NCBI GenBank assembly: GCA_041821185.1
Contig: JBGUBD010000006.1
Span: forward strand, 186,001-250,000
Length of the DNA stretch: 64,000 nucleotides
Direction of reading: 5' to 3'
Source of the DNA: Phycisphaerales bacterium AB-hyl4
GTDB taxonomy: Bacteria; Planctomycetota; Phycisphaerae; Phycisphaerales; Phycisphaeraceae
The position numbers were made by a program, and so were the translations under genes. Below are positions 1-9,100 of the stretch, one piece after another; position 1 is the first letter of the stretch, and each line of letters opens with the position of its first letter. The notes beneath the pieces are model-generated. The model did not search any database and was not told the DNA's origin. It worked only from the letters and a program-made list of their open reading frames with translations.

Positions 1-350
1 ACCATCTGCCGCATCACCTGGCAGGTGGCGCGCAGTGCCTTGGTCCCCACCGGCTCGCCCGCACGCGCCAGCCGACGCAGGGCACCCCGCTCCAGCGCCA
101 GACGCAGTTCCAGAACTTCGTCCAGATCCGCCTGCTCAAGGATCGGCACGAAATACCCCCCGCGCGCACCGGGCATCAGCAACCCCTCATGTGCTAACAG
201 CACAAACGCCTCGCGCAACGCACCGCGATGCACCCCCAGCCGCTCGGCCCACTCGGTCTCACCGAGCCGCATCCCCGGCCGAAGCCCGCCATGCAACAGC
301 ATCGACCGCAGATGACGGTAAGCCTTCTCGCGTTGTAAGGATCGCTTCAT
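1..350 (-). CDS. GntR-family (FCD-type) transcriptional regulator, cut by window edge
   Basis: Read on the minus strand from the ATG at 350, the frame stays open to base 1, giving about 116 residues with the C-terminus outside the window. The start reads MKRSLQREKAYRHLRSML, followed by a winged-helix pattern (LRPGMRLGETEWAERLGVHR, then ALREAFVLLAHEGLL) and the wing GARGGYFVP, the usual GntR N-terminal DNA-binding domain. The stretch after it (LEQADLDEVLELRLALERGALR) matches the first helices of the FCD effector domain, which in this family binds small carboxylates or sugar acids. No transport or catabolic partner is visible. A perfect 18-bp palindrome lies 21-38 bp upstream and could be its own operator. 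Family assignment is firm from pattern; the ligand is unknown. Confidence 0.85.
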   Translation of the reverse strand, partial: MKRSLQREKAYRHLRSMLLHGGLRPGMRLGETEWAERLGVHRGALREAFVLLAHEGLLMPGARGGYFVPILEQADLDEVLELRLALERGALRRLARAGEPVGTKALRATCQVMRQM

Positions 351-370
351 ATTGACGGTCAAATAGTACT

Positions 371-388
371 ATTTTTGTCGACAAAAAT
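371..388. promoter_or_regulatory. 18-bp perfect palindrome, candidate GntR operator
   Basis: ATTTTTGTCGACAAAAAT is its own reverse complement. The core TTGTCGACAA resembles the TNGTnnACNA-type sites of FCD-subfamily GntR repressors (family knowledge). It sits just upstream of the minus-strand GntR gene, so autoregulation is a reasonable inference. Confidence 0.6.
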
Positions 389-593
389 CAAACGCCTCCC
401 TCGCCCTATTCGCATATGTCCGACGCAGGCATGCGGCGGCTTGGCGGGGTGGAACGATTTGCTGAAGTGAGGTGTCGCGGCTGACGGAGGGTTTAGGACG
501 ATCCGCAAGTGCATTGCGGACACTGATCGTGACAAATGCACGCGAATCGCGCCTCACCAGCCGTCACCGACGATGCGGCAATAGACGTTCCGT
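389..593. other. intergenic stretch, nothing recognised
   Basis: No convincing coding frame or RNA-like structure was seen between the GntR operator and the transposase fragment. The open frames here are short and arginine-rich, as expected from chance in GC-rich DNA. Confidence 0.5.
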
Positions 594-716
594 TCAATGC
601 GGCCGCTTACTCCGCAGGATCTCGTTCTCAACCTTGAGGTACTGCACCTGCGCCGCCAGCTCACGGTGGGGGGCGTGAGCGACTATCTTCAAAAGCGGAT
701 GGAACAGTTTGGGCAT
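594..716 (-). pseudogene. N-terminal fragment of an integrase-type transposase
   Basis: A 40-residue minus-strand frame from the ATG at 716 reads MPKLFHPLLKIVAHAPHREL and continues to VENEILRSKRPH before a TGA. As far as I recall, this matches the beginning of a family of DDE integrase-core transposases common in planctomycetes (a hydrophobic lead, then HRELA..VQYLKVENEILRS), which normally run to about 350 residues. Everything after residue 40 is missing, so it is a remnant. A purine-rich stretch lies before the ATG. The call rests on recalled family wording and should be confirmed by a protein search. Confidence 0.55.
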
Positions 717-1254
717 CGGGTATAATCCCCTCTCTTGCGTCCCTACGGCGGGTGTCGGAATAAACGAACACCGCCGGAACCGAGCGTGGCGGCGGTAGGG
801 GAGGCATCGGCCTGCACCACGACCAAAGCCAGCCCTCCGCGACTTTGAGTGGCCAAAAAAACTCTCTGGTTCGTCATGTTCGTCACAGGCCGCTAAGCGC
901 AACCCACCGACGCAGGACCTGCATTTCGTTGCGCTCGACCCCTCTACAGGGCTCGAACCAGTTCACGCTTTTTTAACGCGCGACTATGGCCGCCTCAAAA
1001 AAGTGTTTAACAGAGTCAAAGGCTGAAATAATCCGTACTTACGCTGCGCGCGAACTGGCTAAATCAGGGGTGTGTTGCTGTTAAAAGAATGCGCGAACTT
1101 TTCGAGAGAAATCCCGTTTGATGGGTTGCGCACAGGGAGGTCGGTCAGCGTTCGGATTGCCTCCGATGGAAACTCCTCGTGGGCTCGCACCGTCGCCGCC
1201 AAGTCAGCCGTTCAGATGGTTTTCGTCGACTGATCGGGGGAAGCGTTTTCGCCT
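717..1254. other. intergenic stretch with decayed DNA
   Basis: No supported gene. An imperfect inverted repeat around 748-776 (GGCGGGTGT and ACACCGCC arms) could be an old IS end. A GGCTCGAACC string at about 950 looks like a tRNA T-arm but has no matching acceptor or anticodon stems. Confidence 0.4.
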
Positions 1255-1470
1255 GCTGGTGAATAGCGGCACCGAGGCCAAGAACGTCGCCGCCCGACTT
1301 CGATGATGAACGCATCGTCGTAGTCGCGGTCGATGTTTCGTCACCACCTTCATCGCCGTCTAGACCAGCGCCCACCGCAGCCGAGGCGAGCCCTGCTTGG
1401 AGATGGGGCCGGTGCGTTGCTTGTCGCCACTCTGAAAACTGCGCGTCGTGAACGCTGACATGGAAAAAGC
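1255..1470 (-). pseudogene. IS110-family transposase, C-terminal remnant
   Basis: On the minus strand about 1455 to 1345 reads FTTRSFQSGDKQRT, then GPISKQGSPRLRWALV, then a stop. This lines up with the conserved Transposase_20 region of the intact IS110 protein at 57.7-58.8 kb (LTTRVYQSGDTRRT, GHISKQGSPWLRWALV). After the in-frame TAG the next residues (TAMKVVTK) still resemble the intact protein (AAMKLVTK), and the similarity then jumps frame (MRSSSK against KRSSSK). The copy is therefore decayed by a stop and frameshifts. The N-terminal RuvC-like half is absent. Confidence 0.75.
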
Positions 1471-1539
1471 GCAGCCACCTTTTCAGTTGATCCGGAAACC
1501 CTTGCCGTGGCGCTGCCTGTGAGGGCTGGCCAAGAAAAT

Positions 1540-1555
1540 ATAAATCGTGATTTAT
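1540..1555. promoter_or_regulatory. AT-rich inverted repeat upstream of the PEP-CTERM gene
   Basis: ATAAATC-GT-GATTTAT, with 7-bp perfect arms, lies about 180 bp before the PEP-CTERM start in otherwise GC-rich DNA. It could be an operator. No regulator can be assigned. Confidence 0.35.
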
Positions 1556-1648
1556 CAAAAATATATGGATGATGGCTCCTCCTGCTTCAGGCGTATTTCG
1601 CAGCCTTCCAGGCACGCTATATCGCCGTAGCCGTGCGTTTTTTTTCAT

Positions 1649-1685
1649 ATACCTCTTGTGTGCGCCCGTAGCCTGAGGTATTTTT
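1649..1685 (+). promoter_or_regulatory. hairpin with T-run, possible attenuator or terminator
   Basis: ATACCTC (1649-1655) pairs with GAGGTAT (1675-1681), with a 19-nt loop, and is followed by TTTT. It lies in the leader of the PEP-CTERM gene. The loop is long and the stem modest, so this is a weak call. Confidence 0.3.
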
Positions 1686-1733
1686 GGAATTAGGTTTCGG
1701 AAAACAAATACCATTTTCTACGGAGGTCACGTT

Positions 1734-2507
1734 ATGCAGAAAGTCACCGGTCTAGTTGTGGGCGTCGTCGCATGTTCAATGACCCTGAGCACTGCCTCTG
1801 CAGCGTTGGTTGTAACGGAGGTTGTATCGGAAGATTGGTCGGGCCAATCGGTGGGCGATACCGCCGACGAACTCGTGCAATGGGGTGGGCTTGGAAATGC
1901 TGCCAATGGCATTATTGTCGACACTGGCGGGGGGAACCTTGCGATGCAGTTAGGTCAAGGCGCGGGCTTCATGAAGGGTGGGCTTGAAATGGGAGATGCC
2001 TTGGGCGTGACGATGCAATTCGATTTCACGACTCCCCAAGGAAGCGATGGTTGGTTTGGCATCTTTTACCGCGATACCAGTTCCAGCGTGAACCCGGTCT
2101 ATCGTGTTCAGTGGAATACCAATCAAAATGTAATCTTTATGAGGAAAAATAACACCAATCTCGCGAGTTACAACGTCGGTTCCGGTTTCTGGGCCGGCGA
2201 AACCCATACGATCAACTTCGAGATTACGTTCGACGATGCGAACAATCAGAACCTGCTTGAGCTTTTTGTAAATGGCGAATCACGAATGACAGCCGAGGAC
2301 AATGGCGGGGCCGGTGATGAACGTCGGCCATTGCCAACTGACAACTCCTCCATTCAATTTTTCAATTACAACTATGAAGCCACCGCAAGCAACCTTATCG
2401 ACAACATTATTATTTCCAAGACGATTCCCGAACCAGCCAGCCTGTCGCTTCTCGCCCTTGGCGGCATGACGCTTTTGTTCCGCCGTGGGCGCGCGTGCGC
2501 CGCCTGA
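1734..2507 (+). CDS. PEP-CTERM sorting-domain protein with lectin-like fold (predicted)
   Basis: The 257-residue product starts with an N-terminal signal peptide (MQKVTGLVVGVVACSMTLST, then ASA) and ends with the exosortase recognition tail: Ile-Pro-Glu-Pro-Ala-Ser, a hydrophobic segment, and a basic FRRGR end. This makes it an exported protein that exosortase would cut and deliver to the outer surface or polysaccharide layer. The body is rich in beta-strand patterns and Asn/Asp loops (GSDGWFGIFYRDTSS, HTINFEITFDDANNQ), which resembles a concanavalin/LamG-like jelly roll; that part is inference. A strong ribosome site (CGGAGG) lies 8 nt before the ATG. No exosortase gene is in the window. Confidence 0.85.
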   Translation: MQKVTGLVVGVVACSMTLSTASAALVVTEVVSEDWSGQSVGDTADELVQWGGLGNAANGIIVDTGGGNLAMQLGQGAGFMKGGLEMGDALGVTMQFDFTTPQGSDGWFGIFYRDTSSSVNPVYRVQWNTNQNVIFMRKNNTNLASYNVGSGFWAGETHTINFEITFDDANNQNLLELFVNGESRMTAEDNGGAGDERRPLPTDNSSIQFFNYNYEATASNLIDNIIISKTIPEPASLSLLALGGMTLLFRRGRACAA

Positions 2508-2648
2508 TGCTTTCGGCTACCAGGATTCGTTCTTCGCCGTAGCTCACACGCGGACGATGGTGCTTACACTTCCGGCATCGTCCGCCTGTCGAGTATGGTG
2601 GATGTCAGCCAGGCGCTGGGTGACGAAGCGGCGGAAGCAGGAGGAACC

Positions 2649-3677
2649 ATGGGCCAGGTGTTACGTGCGGCAACGATCGACAACGTGGCAAAGCAGGCGG
2701 GCGTGGCCAAAGCGACCGTGTCCCGAGCGATGCGAGGTAGTCCGGGCATTGCCAAGACCACTCGGGAGCGGGTGCTCCGCGCCGCCCGCGACCTGAACTA
2801 TCGCCCTTCGCTTACGCGACAGACCCGCGGCCGAACGCGCACAGGGCAGGTTGGCTTCCTCGCCATCTCCGAGTTGCCGCCTCGAATGGAAGGCCAGCTT
2901 GGCGGTTCTTATCTGGATGCGATACTTCACGGGTGTTTGACGTATGCCGAGCAGGCTGAAACCAGTGTCGTCATTTGCCGTATGTCGTTTGAGCAAGTCG
3001 AAAAAGGCGAATGGCCAACGGCACTCAGGCGAGGTCAACTCGACGGCGTGGTATTGCGAGGCTGGTGGCAACAGCAAGTCTCGAGTTGGCTGAAAGAGAA
3101 TAAGGTTCCCTGTGTGTTGGTGGACTGCGATCAGTACGTTTCGAGCCTGCCGCAGGTGCAGATCGAAAACATCCAGGCGATGGATAGCCTGGTGGATTAT
3201 CTGACGGAATCCGGATCAAAGCGCTTCGTGACGATCACGGGGGATATGGAACACCTGAACGCACAGGAGCGGCTTGCTGGCCTTCAGATGGCGCTGGTGC
3301 GTCGAGGCCTGACGCTTCCGCCGGATCAGATTGCGGTCGAACGCGGCTTTGATGAAGCCAGCGGCCAACGGGGCGTGCAAACGCTGTTGAGCCGGAACGT
3401 CGGGTTCGACACGCTCGTGTGCCAGAATGATCTTATCGCCTACGGCGCACTGCAAGCCTTGAAGCAGGCCGGCCTCGTTGTGCCCGATCAGGTTCGGCTC
3501 ACCGGGTTTGACAATATGGATGTCGGCCATCGATTCGACGTGCCGATCATCACCGTGGACCCCCAGCCCGCTACCTTGGGGCGAGAGGGCGTCAAGCTCC
3601 TTTTGCAGACAATTGAAGGCGATTCCCTTCAACCGGTGCATCTACGCCTGCCGGCAAAATTGGTGGTTCGAACGTAA
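2649..3677 (+). CDS. LacI-family transcriptional regulator
   Basis: The ATG at 2649 follows AGGAGGAACC, a near-perfect ribosome site, so it is preferred over the in-frame ATG 54 bp upstream. The 342-residue product has the LacI HTH at residues ~8-30 (ATIDNVAKQAGVAKATVSRA) and hinge (NYRPSLTRQTRGR). A periplasmic-binding-protein-like effector domain follows (GFLAISELPP; DGVVLRGWW; VPCVLVDCD; FDTLVCQNDLIAYGALQAL; VRLTGFDNMDVG; ITVDPQP). Such proteins repress or activate sugar-use genes and bind a sugar effector. The gene stands between the PEP-CTERM gene and a second sugar-type regulator and precedes a polysaccharide-lyase-like gene, so control of glycan use is the likely role. The ligand is not predictable. 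Confidence 0.92.
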   Translation: MGQVLRAATIDNVAKQAGVAKATVSRAMRGSPGIAKTTRERVLRAARDLNYRPSLTRQTRGRTRTGQVGFLAISELPPRMEGQLGGSYLDAILHGCLTYAEQAETSVVICRMSFEQVEKGEWPTALRRGQLDGVVLRGWWQQQVSSWLKENKVPCVLVDCDQYVSSLPQVQIENIQAMDSLVDYLTESGSKRFVTITGDMEHLNAQERLAGLQMALVRRGLTLPPDQIAVERGFDEASGQRGVQTLLSRNVGFDTLVCQNDLIAYGALQALKQAGLVVPDQVRLTGFDNMDVGHRFDVPIITVDPQPATLGREGVKLLLQTIEGDSLQPVHLRLPAKLVVRT

Positions 3678-3803
3678 CGCCGGAAATTGGTTCCAGCCTA
3701 CGTGGCCGAGCAGTTCAGGTTGCTGCTTGATTTGTGTGGTGTTCTGCGCTGCAATCGCCTTGCGGCTCAAGGAAAATAAAGCGGCTTTCGCATTGAATTG
3801 CGG

Positions 3804-3843
3804 TTGACACATCTGACCCATCAAAATAACATATATATGTTAT
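3804..3843 (+). promoter_or_regulatory. sigma70-like promoter overlapped by an 18-bp palindrome
   Basis: TTGACA (3804-3809), a 17-bp spacer and TAACAT (3827-3832) form a plausible promoter. The perfect palindrome ATAACATATATATGTTAT (3826-3843) covers the -10 element. It lies just before the GntR/solute-binding fusion gene, which makes it a good candidate operator for that protein (inference). Confidence 0.6.
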
Positions 3844-3859
3844 GCATGTTTAGGCCGGC

Positions 3860-5284
3860 TTGGGGCCGAGGAGATGTAACATCGCCCGTCCGCTGTACCA
3901 AACAATCAGTGAGCAGCTTCAGGCTGACATCGACGCTGGTACCGTTCAGCCAGGGGGTAAGCTCAGGCCGGAGCGGATGTTGGCCGAGCGATTCGATGTT
4001 TCCGTAGGGACGATTCGGCGCGCCGTAGAATTGCTTGAACAGCAGGGGATTGTCTCCCGCCGCCAAGGCATCGGCACAGTGGTTACGGGGCGATCAGCCA
4101 CCCGCACGCGGTCGCATCCTCCGGCCGTATCGAAACCAATTTCCCCTCAGATTGTCTGGGGCCACGGACGCCCTGTGGCGAAGCAGGAGCTGGTTGATCA
4201 GGTTTTGTGGGGGCAATATCGGAACCGCATCCGAACGCGAACAGTCCGCGAACTGGATCCCAAAAGCGGAATGACGCCGGAATCGTGGCAGAGATGCGAT
4301 GTGCTCCAGGTTTCCACTTTCGACCTGCACATGGCCGGCATGGTGTCAGAGTTTGAGCCTGTCCCGGCCGACCTATGCAAAATCGCCTCCGCGTGTTTTG
4401 CGCCTGAGGTGTTGGAGCAGTGTTGTTCACATGATGGGCAGTTGATGATGCTGCCGATCATCACGAACCCCACGGTCTGTTATGCACATCGTCCCGCTTT
4501 TGAAAAAGCCGGCCTTGCGTTACCGCTGGCTGGTTGGTCATGGCCGACATTTGTCGAAACCTGCCGAACGCTAAGGGCGTCGCATGAACGTCCCTTGGGG
4601 CTGTTTCCTGTTTCGGGGTTGACGTTCGAGCCGATGATGTGGGCGCATGACTGTGACTATTTTGATGCAATCGGGGGCGTAAGCCTGCCCAGGGAGTCGT
4701 TTCATCGCTCAATGTCCCTGCTGCGAGAGCTGTTGAACGAGCAGTTGTGTGTCGATATGTATGAGTTACTCCACACGCCGTGGGACTATTTACGCAGCGG
4801 CAATATCTGCTTGACTTTCATGGGGCCGGACCTGACACGGACACTGGGCGATGCCTTGCCCGACTGGTCGCTGGTACCGTTGCCGCACAACGGTTCGCCT
4901 GTAACACCGGTGGTCGTCTTTGGCCTGGTCGTACCGCGCGGGCAAGCGGATACCGACCGGATATGGGATTTGCTACGTGACATGTTCGCGGATGGCCGGT
5001 TTTCAGCGCTTGGTGAGGTGTCCAAGATTTTCCCCGCCCACATCGACGGGCAACATCGTTGGGCGGGAAATGGCGTTCAAAACGCGAATATCATGCGTCA
5101 AAGCCTTGAGCACAGCCGATTTCTGCCGGCTCGAAAAGGCTTCATGCGCTGGGTGATGCCGGTTTATCGTATTCTTACCCAAGTGATGCATGGCGAAACT
5201 GACATTGAAATCGCACGATGCGAAATTCGTCGGCTCCTTCAAGAATCAAGAATTCATCGGCACGACCTTCTTGCCATCACATGA
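3860..5284 (+). CDS. GntR winged-helix regulator fused to a type-1 solute-binding-protein domain
   Basis: The N-terminus is a GntR DNA-binding domain (ARPLYQTISEQLQADIDAG; LAERFDVSVGTIRRAVELLE; GIVSRRQGIGTVV). After a short linker, about 370 residues resemble ABC-transporter sugar-binding proteins: QELVDQVLWGQYR, GQLMMLPIITNPTVCYAHRP, WSWPTFVETCRTL, GNICLTFMGPDLTRTL, DWSLVPLPHNG and a late ARKGFMRW segment. There is no signal peptide, so a sugar-binding domain appears to be used inside the cell as the sensor. Usual GntR/LacI-type effector domains are smaller. Start: 3860 is a TTG without a good ribosome site. GAGGAG at 3868-3873 is ideally spaced for an ATC codon at 3881, exactly where homologous GntR proteins begin. 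The true start may therefore be a non-standard ATC, or a mutated ATG. Confidence 0.82.
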   Translation: MGPRRCNIARPLYQTISEQLQADIDAGTVQPGGKLRPERMLAERFDVSVGTIRRAVELLEQQGIVSRRQGIGTVVTGRSATRTRSHPPAVSKPISPQIVWGHGRPVAKQELVDQVLWGQYRNRIRTRTVRELDPKSGMTPESWQRCDVLQVSTFDLHMAGMVSEFEPVPADLCKIASACFAPEVLEQCCSHDGQLMMLPIITNPTVCYAHRPAFEKAGLALPLAGWSWPTFVETCRTLRASHERPLGLFPVSGLTFEPMMWAHDCDYFDAIGGVSLPRESFHRSMSLLRELLNEQLCVDMYELLHTPWDYLRSGNICLTFMGPDLTRTLGDALPDWSLVPLPHNGSPVTPVVVFGLVVPRGQADTDRIWDLLRDMFADGRFSALGEVSKIFPAHIDGQHRWAGNGVQNANIMRQSLEHSRFLPARKGFMRWVMPVYRILTQVMHGETDIEIARCEIRRLLQESRIHRHDLLAIT

Positions 5285-5305
5285 CCCGTTTCTCGGGAGG
5301 CTACC

Positions 5306-6064
5306 ATGCGCAATTCATTCATATGCACATCGACAATGAACGACTCCGAAAACCTGCATTTCGGGCGATCGGTTGTTCTGCAAGGACGCCCTGTCATGCC
5401 AGATCAGATTCGAGGCTTCACCATCATCGAGTTGCTTGTCGTAATTACAATCATTGCGTTACTCGTCGCTATTTTATTGCCTGCCTTATCGAAAACGAGG
5501 GAAGCCGCTCGGGCGATCAATTGTGGCAGCAATCTTCGGCAGGTCGGCCTCGCAATGCAGATGTATCTCGACGATAACAACGAATACTACCCGGGCGAGA
5601 GAATTTGGCTGAGCAGAGTCATTACGTACCTGACTCCCCACAACAGTCATTATTACCACGGTGACATCTTTCAATGCCCCACGGATGAGTTGCCTAGCCG
5701 ATACCACAGCCCACCACACTGGAACTTCTTTAACTCCTATGGCTACAACTATCTCAACCTTTCTATTTTCAAGGGGGTGGACGATCCGAACAACCACCGC
5801 TTTGGCCCTCATTTCTCAAAAATCACACAGCCTTCGTACCTGCTTGTGCATGCCGACAGCGGCAGCGGGGAAATGGGGATGACACCAACGAACTGGCATG
5901 TTGTTTCGAATATGGCAGTTATCCCTCAATCTCGTCCCGCTTCCAGACGTCACAACGACGGCAGCAATCTTCTCTTCGCCGACGGGCATGTGGCGCACCA
6001 TCCGTACGAGGAGTTTGGTTATCTCGAGGACGATTGGAAGTTCTGGAAGCTCGCGCCGAATTGA
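5306..6064 (+). CDS. type IV pilin-like protein (DUF1559 style)
   Basis: A prepilin signal ([20 protein letters not shown]) is followed by the conserved [20 protein letters not shown] and [15 protein letters not shown] segments. The C-terminal [16 protein letters not shown] is the H-x9-DG type tail found in very large families in Planctomycetes, Verrucomicrobia and Lentisphaerae. The protein would be cut by prepilin peptidase ahead of Phe and inserted in the inner membrane or a pseudopilus; its function in planctomycetes is unknown. The ATG at 5306 follows GGGAGG; an internal ATG at 5396 would give a shorter leader. The gene follows the GntR-fusion gene by 21 bp and precedes a lyase-like gene, so it may belong to a polysaccharide-handling operon. 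Confidence 0.87.
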   Translation: MRNSFICTSTMNDSENLHFGRSVVLQGRPVMPDQIRGFTIIELLVVITIIALLVAILLPALSKTREAARAINCGSNLRQVGLAMQMYLDDNNEYYPGERIWLSRVITYLTPHNSHYYHGDIFQCPTDELPSRYHSPPHWNFFNSYGYNYLNLSIFKGVDDPNNHRFGPHFSKITQPSYLLVHADSGSGEMGMTPTNWHVVSNMAVIPQSRPASRRHNDGSNLLFADGHVAHHPYEEFGYLEDDWKFWKLAPN

Positions 6065-6172
6065 TTGCCAACACTGCAAGTCAGATCCGGAACATCTTCC
6101 CAGTGCGCTGCGGCCCCGAACGTGTCTCGGTGTGCTTCTTAATTGAAAACTGTTTTTTGATCGGATTCAAGC

Positions 6173-9100
6173 ATGACATACGGGCGTCGCATGATGGCTT
6201 TCGTGGCTCTATCCATTTCCGTGGCAATGTTCTCACCCTGTGAGTACGGAACATCGGCGCATGCGGCTGCTGCATCAGACGGCGACGTGGCGTTGGTGCT
6301 CGACTTTGACCGATATCCGATCACGGCCGGGCCTGCTGGCACGACAACCGCGGTAACCGTATCGCCGCCGAAACGCGCGCTGCGCCCACGCGACAGTGCG
6401 GTTGGACAGTACGTTACGTTTGATGGTCGCGATGATGTGCTCGTGCTCGATTCACTGTCGCCGGAGTTGAAGCAGACGCTGGCCGGCGCCTTCACGCTGG
6501 AAATGGACATGATGCTTAAAGCGTTGGGAATGCGTCCAACGCCCACGATCCTTGAAGCATTTGGTTCCGAAGGCGAACTGGTGCTGCGCGTCCGCATCAT
6601 CTATCTCGGCTCCGGCGACAAGGAAACGCGTGTGCAGGTTACATACCACAATCAGGACGGCAAGCAGAACCACGTGCTGATGCACAATAGTTCGATCATC
6701 GCTTCGCCGGCCTCGCAGCGTATTCCAAGCGGACAGTGGGTACACGTTTCGGTAACGTTTGAACCGGACCAGGCGGTTACGCTGTTCATTGATGGTATTC
6801 GCAATTTCAGCGCGCCGCTTGAGGGGCGACTCGCTGAGATTCAGTCCATTCGTTTTGGTGGAGACAATGACCGACTGGATCACAAATTTATTGGGGCGTT
6901 GGATCGGTTCCGCATTACAGCCGGAATACTGCATGATCGCGATACCTCGGCATTGATGGTAAAGCAAGGGCAGCAGCGGATGCGGGCAAGCTCACGAGAA
7001 AAGTGGCGAGAACTGCTACGTACGCCGCAGGCCGACTGGCATGACCATCACCCGCGACTGATCATCACGCCTGCCCGGCTGGCGCACATCCAGCAGCGAC
7101 TTCAGACAGGGCGCGGTCCAGAGTTGCTTCAGCGGTTTCTCGAGGAATGTAATGCATGGATCGACCCCGAGTCCCCGCAGTATTACGACCCTCAGACGTT
7201 TGAGTTGCTGCAGGACCGATATCATCAACTCATACCCGCATTGCTCTGCATGGGGACGCAACTGTCGGGTAATCCAGCCTACGCGGAGCGTGCGGGTGAA
7301 ATCGCCATGGCGGCCGCCAAACATGTGGGGTATGACGAGGTGGCCGCCAGCCGCGGCCAAATCGCCAATGTCGCAGGGACCGCCATGATGCTGGCGCTGG
7401 CTTACGATTGGGGATTTGATCATTTTACGCCTGAGCAGCGGAAGGAGGTGCGTCTGGCGCTGATGGAAATCGCGGCAGGCACATACGATCAACTGACTGA
7501 TCCAATGACGCGTCATTTGTGGGTGCTGAACTGGAACGCCATGGGCATTAGCGCGCTGGGCCTGTCCTCATTGGCCATTGCCGACGAGGTCGATGCGCCT
7601 GTGCTGAAGTGGCTTGATCACGCAGAGCGCCTGGCGTCAGAATATGCGAATTTTGCCGTAGGAAGCGACGGCGGATTTCACGAGGGGCCCGCTTACTTCT
7701 TCTATGGTGTCCAGCACCTGATGGTTTTCTTTGAAGCGCTGCACAGTGCCACCGGGCGTGATCTGTTTGTTGAATCGAACATGTCAAAAATCATGGACTA
7801 CATGGCTTACATGATGCTGCCGGGCGGCCGAGCGTTTATGAACAACCGCTTCACCTATCCCGGCGCCGGAAATGTGAGGCATCGCCATATGCCGCTGATA
7901 TTCAGGGATCGTGTCGACTCCGACTCGCCCGAGTGGTTCTGGCAGCAGATGTACGAGGAGGACAAGTTTCCCATTGGCTCGCAGTTACTCGGACTGCTCT
8001 GGTATCGTCCGACAGGCGAAGAACTTGAAGCACCAGATCTACCGTTAGCCAAGTGGTTTCGGGATACAGGTCTCGTCGGCTTTCGATCTGGCTGGGGAGA
8101 AGACGACATCGCAGGCATCTTTGATGCACACCGTACCTGGCTGGGGGCGCATGACCAACTTGACGATGGGCAATTCACGCTGTTCGGCTACGGTGGCAGG
8201 TGGGTCGTAGAATCTGGTGGCCGCAACCTTTCCAATGCCGCCGACCGTGATGCACAGAATCTCGTCACGGTCGAGGGTACACCGTCGCCACCGAGAACGC
8301 ACAATAACTACTGGACTGATTCATACATTACGGATTTCTGTCACGATGATCGCATTGCCACTGCCACCGAGGCCGATCTCGCGTCGAGCTTTCAGTATGG
8401 TTATGGGTGGCGAATGGAGACGCTGAATCAAACACGTGAACCCAACACACGCGATCGCTTTGATCTTGCTCGGCGACAACTGGTCTTCATGCGAGAAGAA
8501 ACGGCACCGCCGTATCTGCTCGTGTTTGACGAGCTGCGCCAAGATGATGATGAACACAAGTACACATGGCATCTGCATACGGGGGAGAACAATGCCGTGC
8601 GCCTCGTTGGGAACCGTGCGATCTTGACACAGCCGAAGGTCGCGCCGCAGTTCTTGTCTCACCCGCTTCAACCCGGCTGGGAGCCGGGTCCCAAGCCACG
8701 CACTGCTTCGTCGGGTCTCGCGGAGTACGAAGTGCATATCCCTCGCGATGGGGAATACGTTCTTTGGGGCTACGGTCGTGCCGGTACTGCGCAGCCGGGA
8801 GGCATGGATTCGTTTTTTATCACCTTTGCCGGCAAAGAACGTATGGCGTGGTCTGCCGGTTGTCCGTTTGTATATAAATGGCAAATGGTTAATAACGGTG
8901 AGCCAGATAACGTCTTCAATCTGAAGGAGGGCTCGCATACGCTTACCGTGACGTTGCGTGAACCTGAATCGCGCGTTGCTAAGTTCATGCTCACAGCTAA
9001 GGGCGAATCGCCGATATCGATCGACAGAGGGAGCGGAGACACTTCGCAAGGCATTGTGATAGATGCCGCTGATCCCGTTCGACTTCGTTCACCCTTTCAG

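Noticed and set aside
935..965. tRNA-like T-arm string (GGCTCGAACC) in the 0.7-1.25 kb gap
   Set aside because: No acceptor, D or anticodon stem could be fitted on either strand.
1145..1714. 189-residue minus-strand open frame
   Set aside because: It overlaps the IS110 remnant in another frame and has no domain-like pattern; the IS110 reading explains the DNA better.
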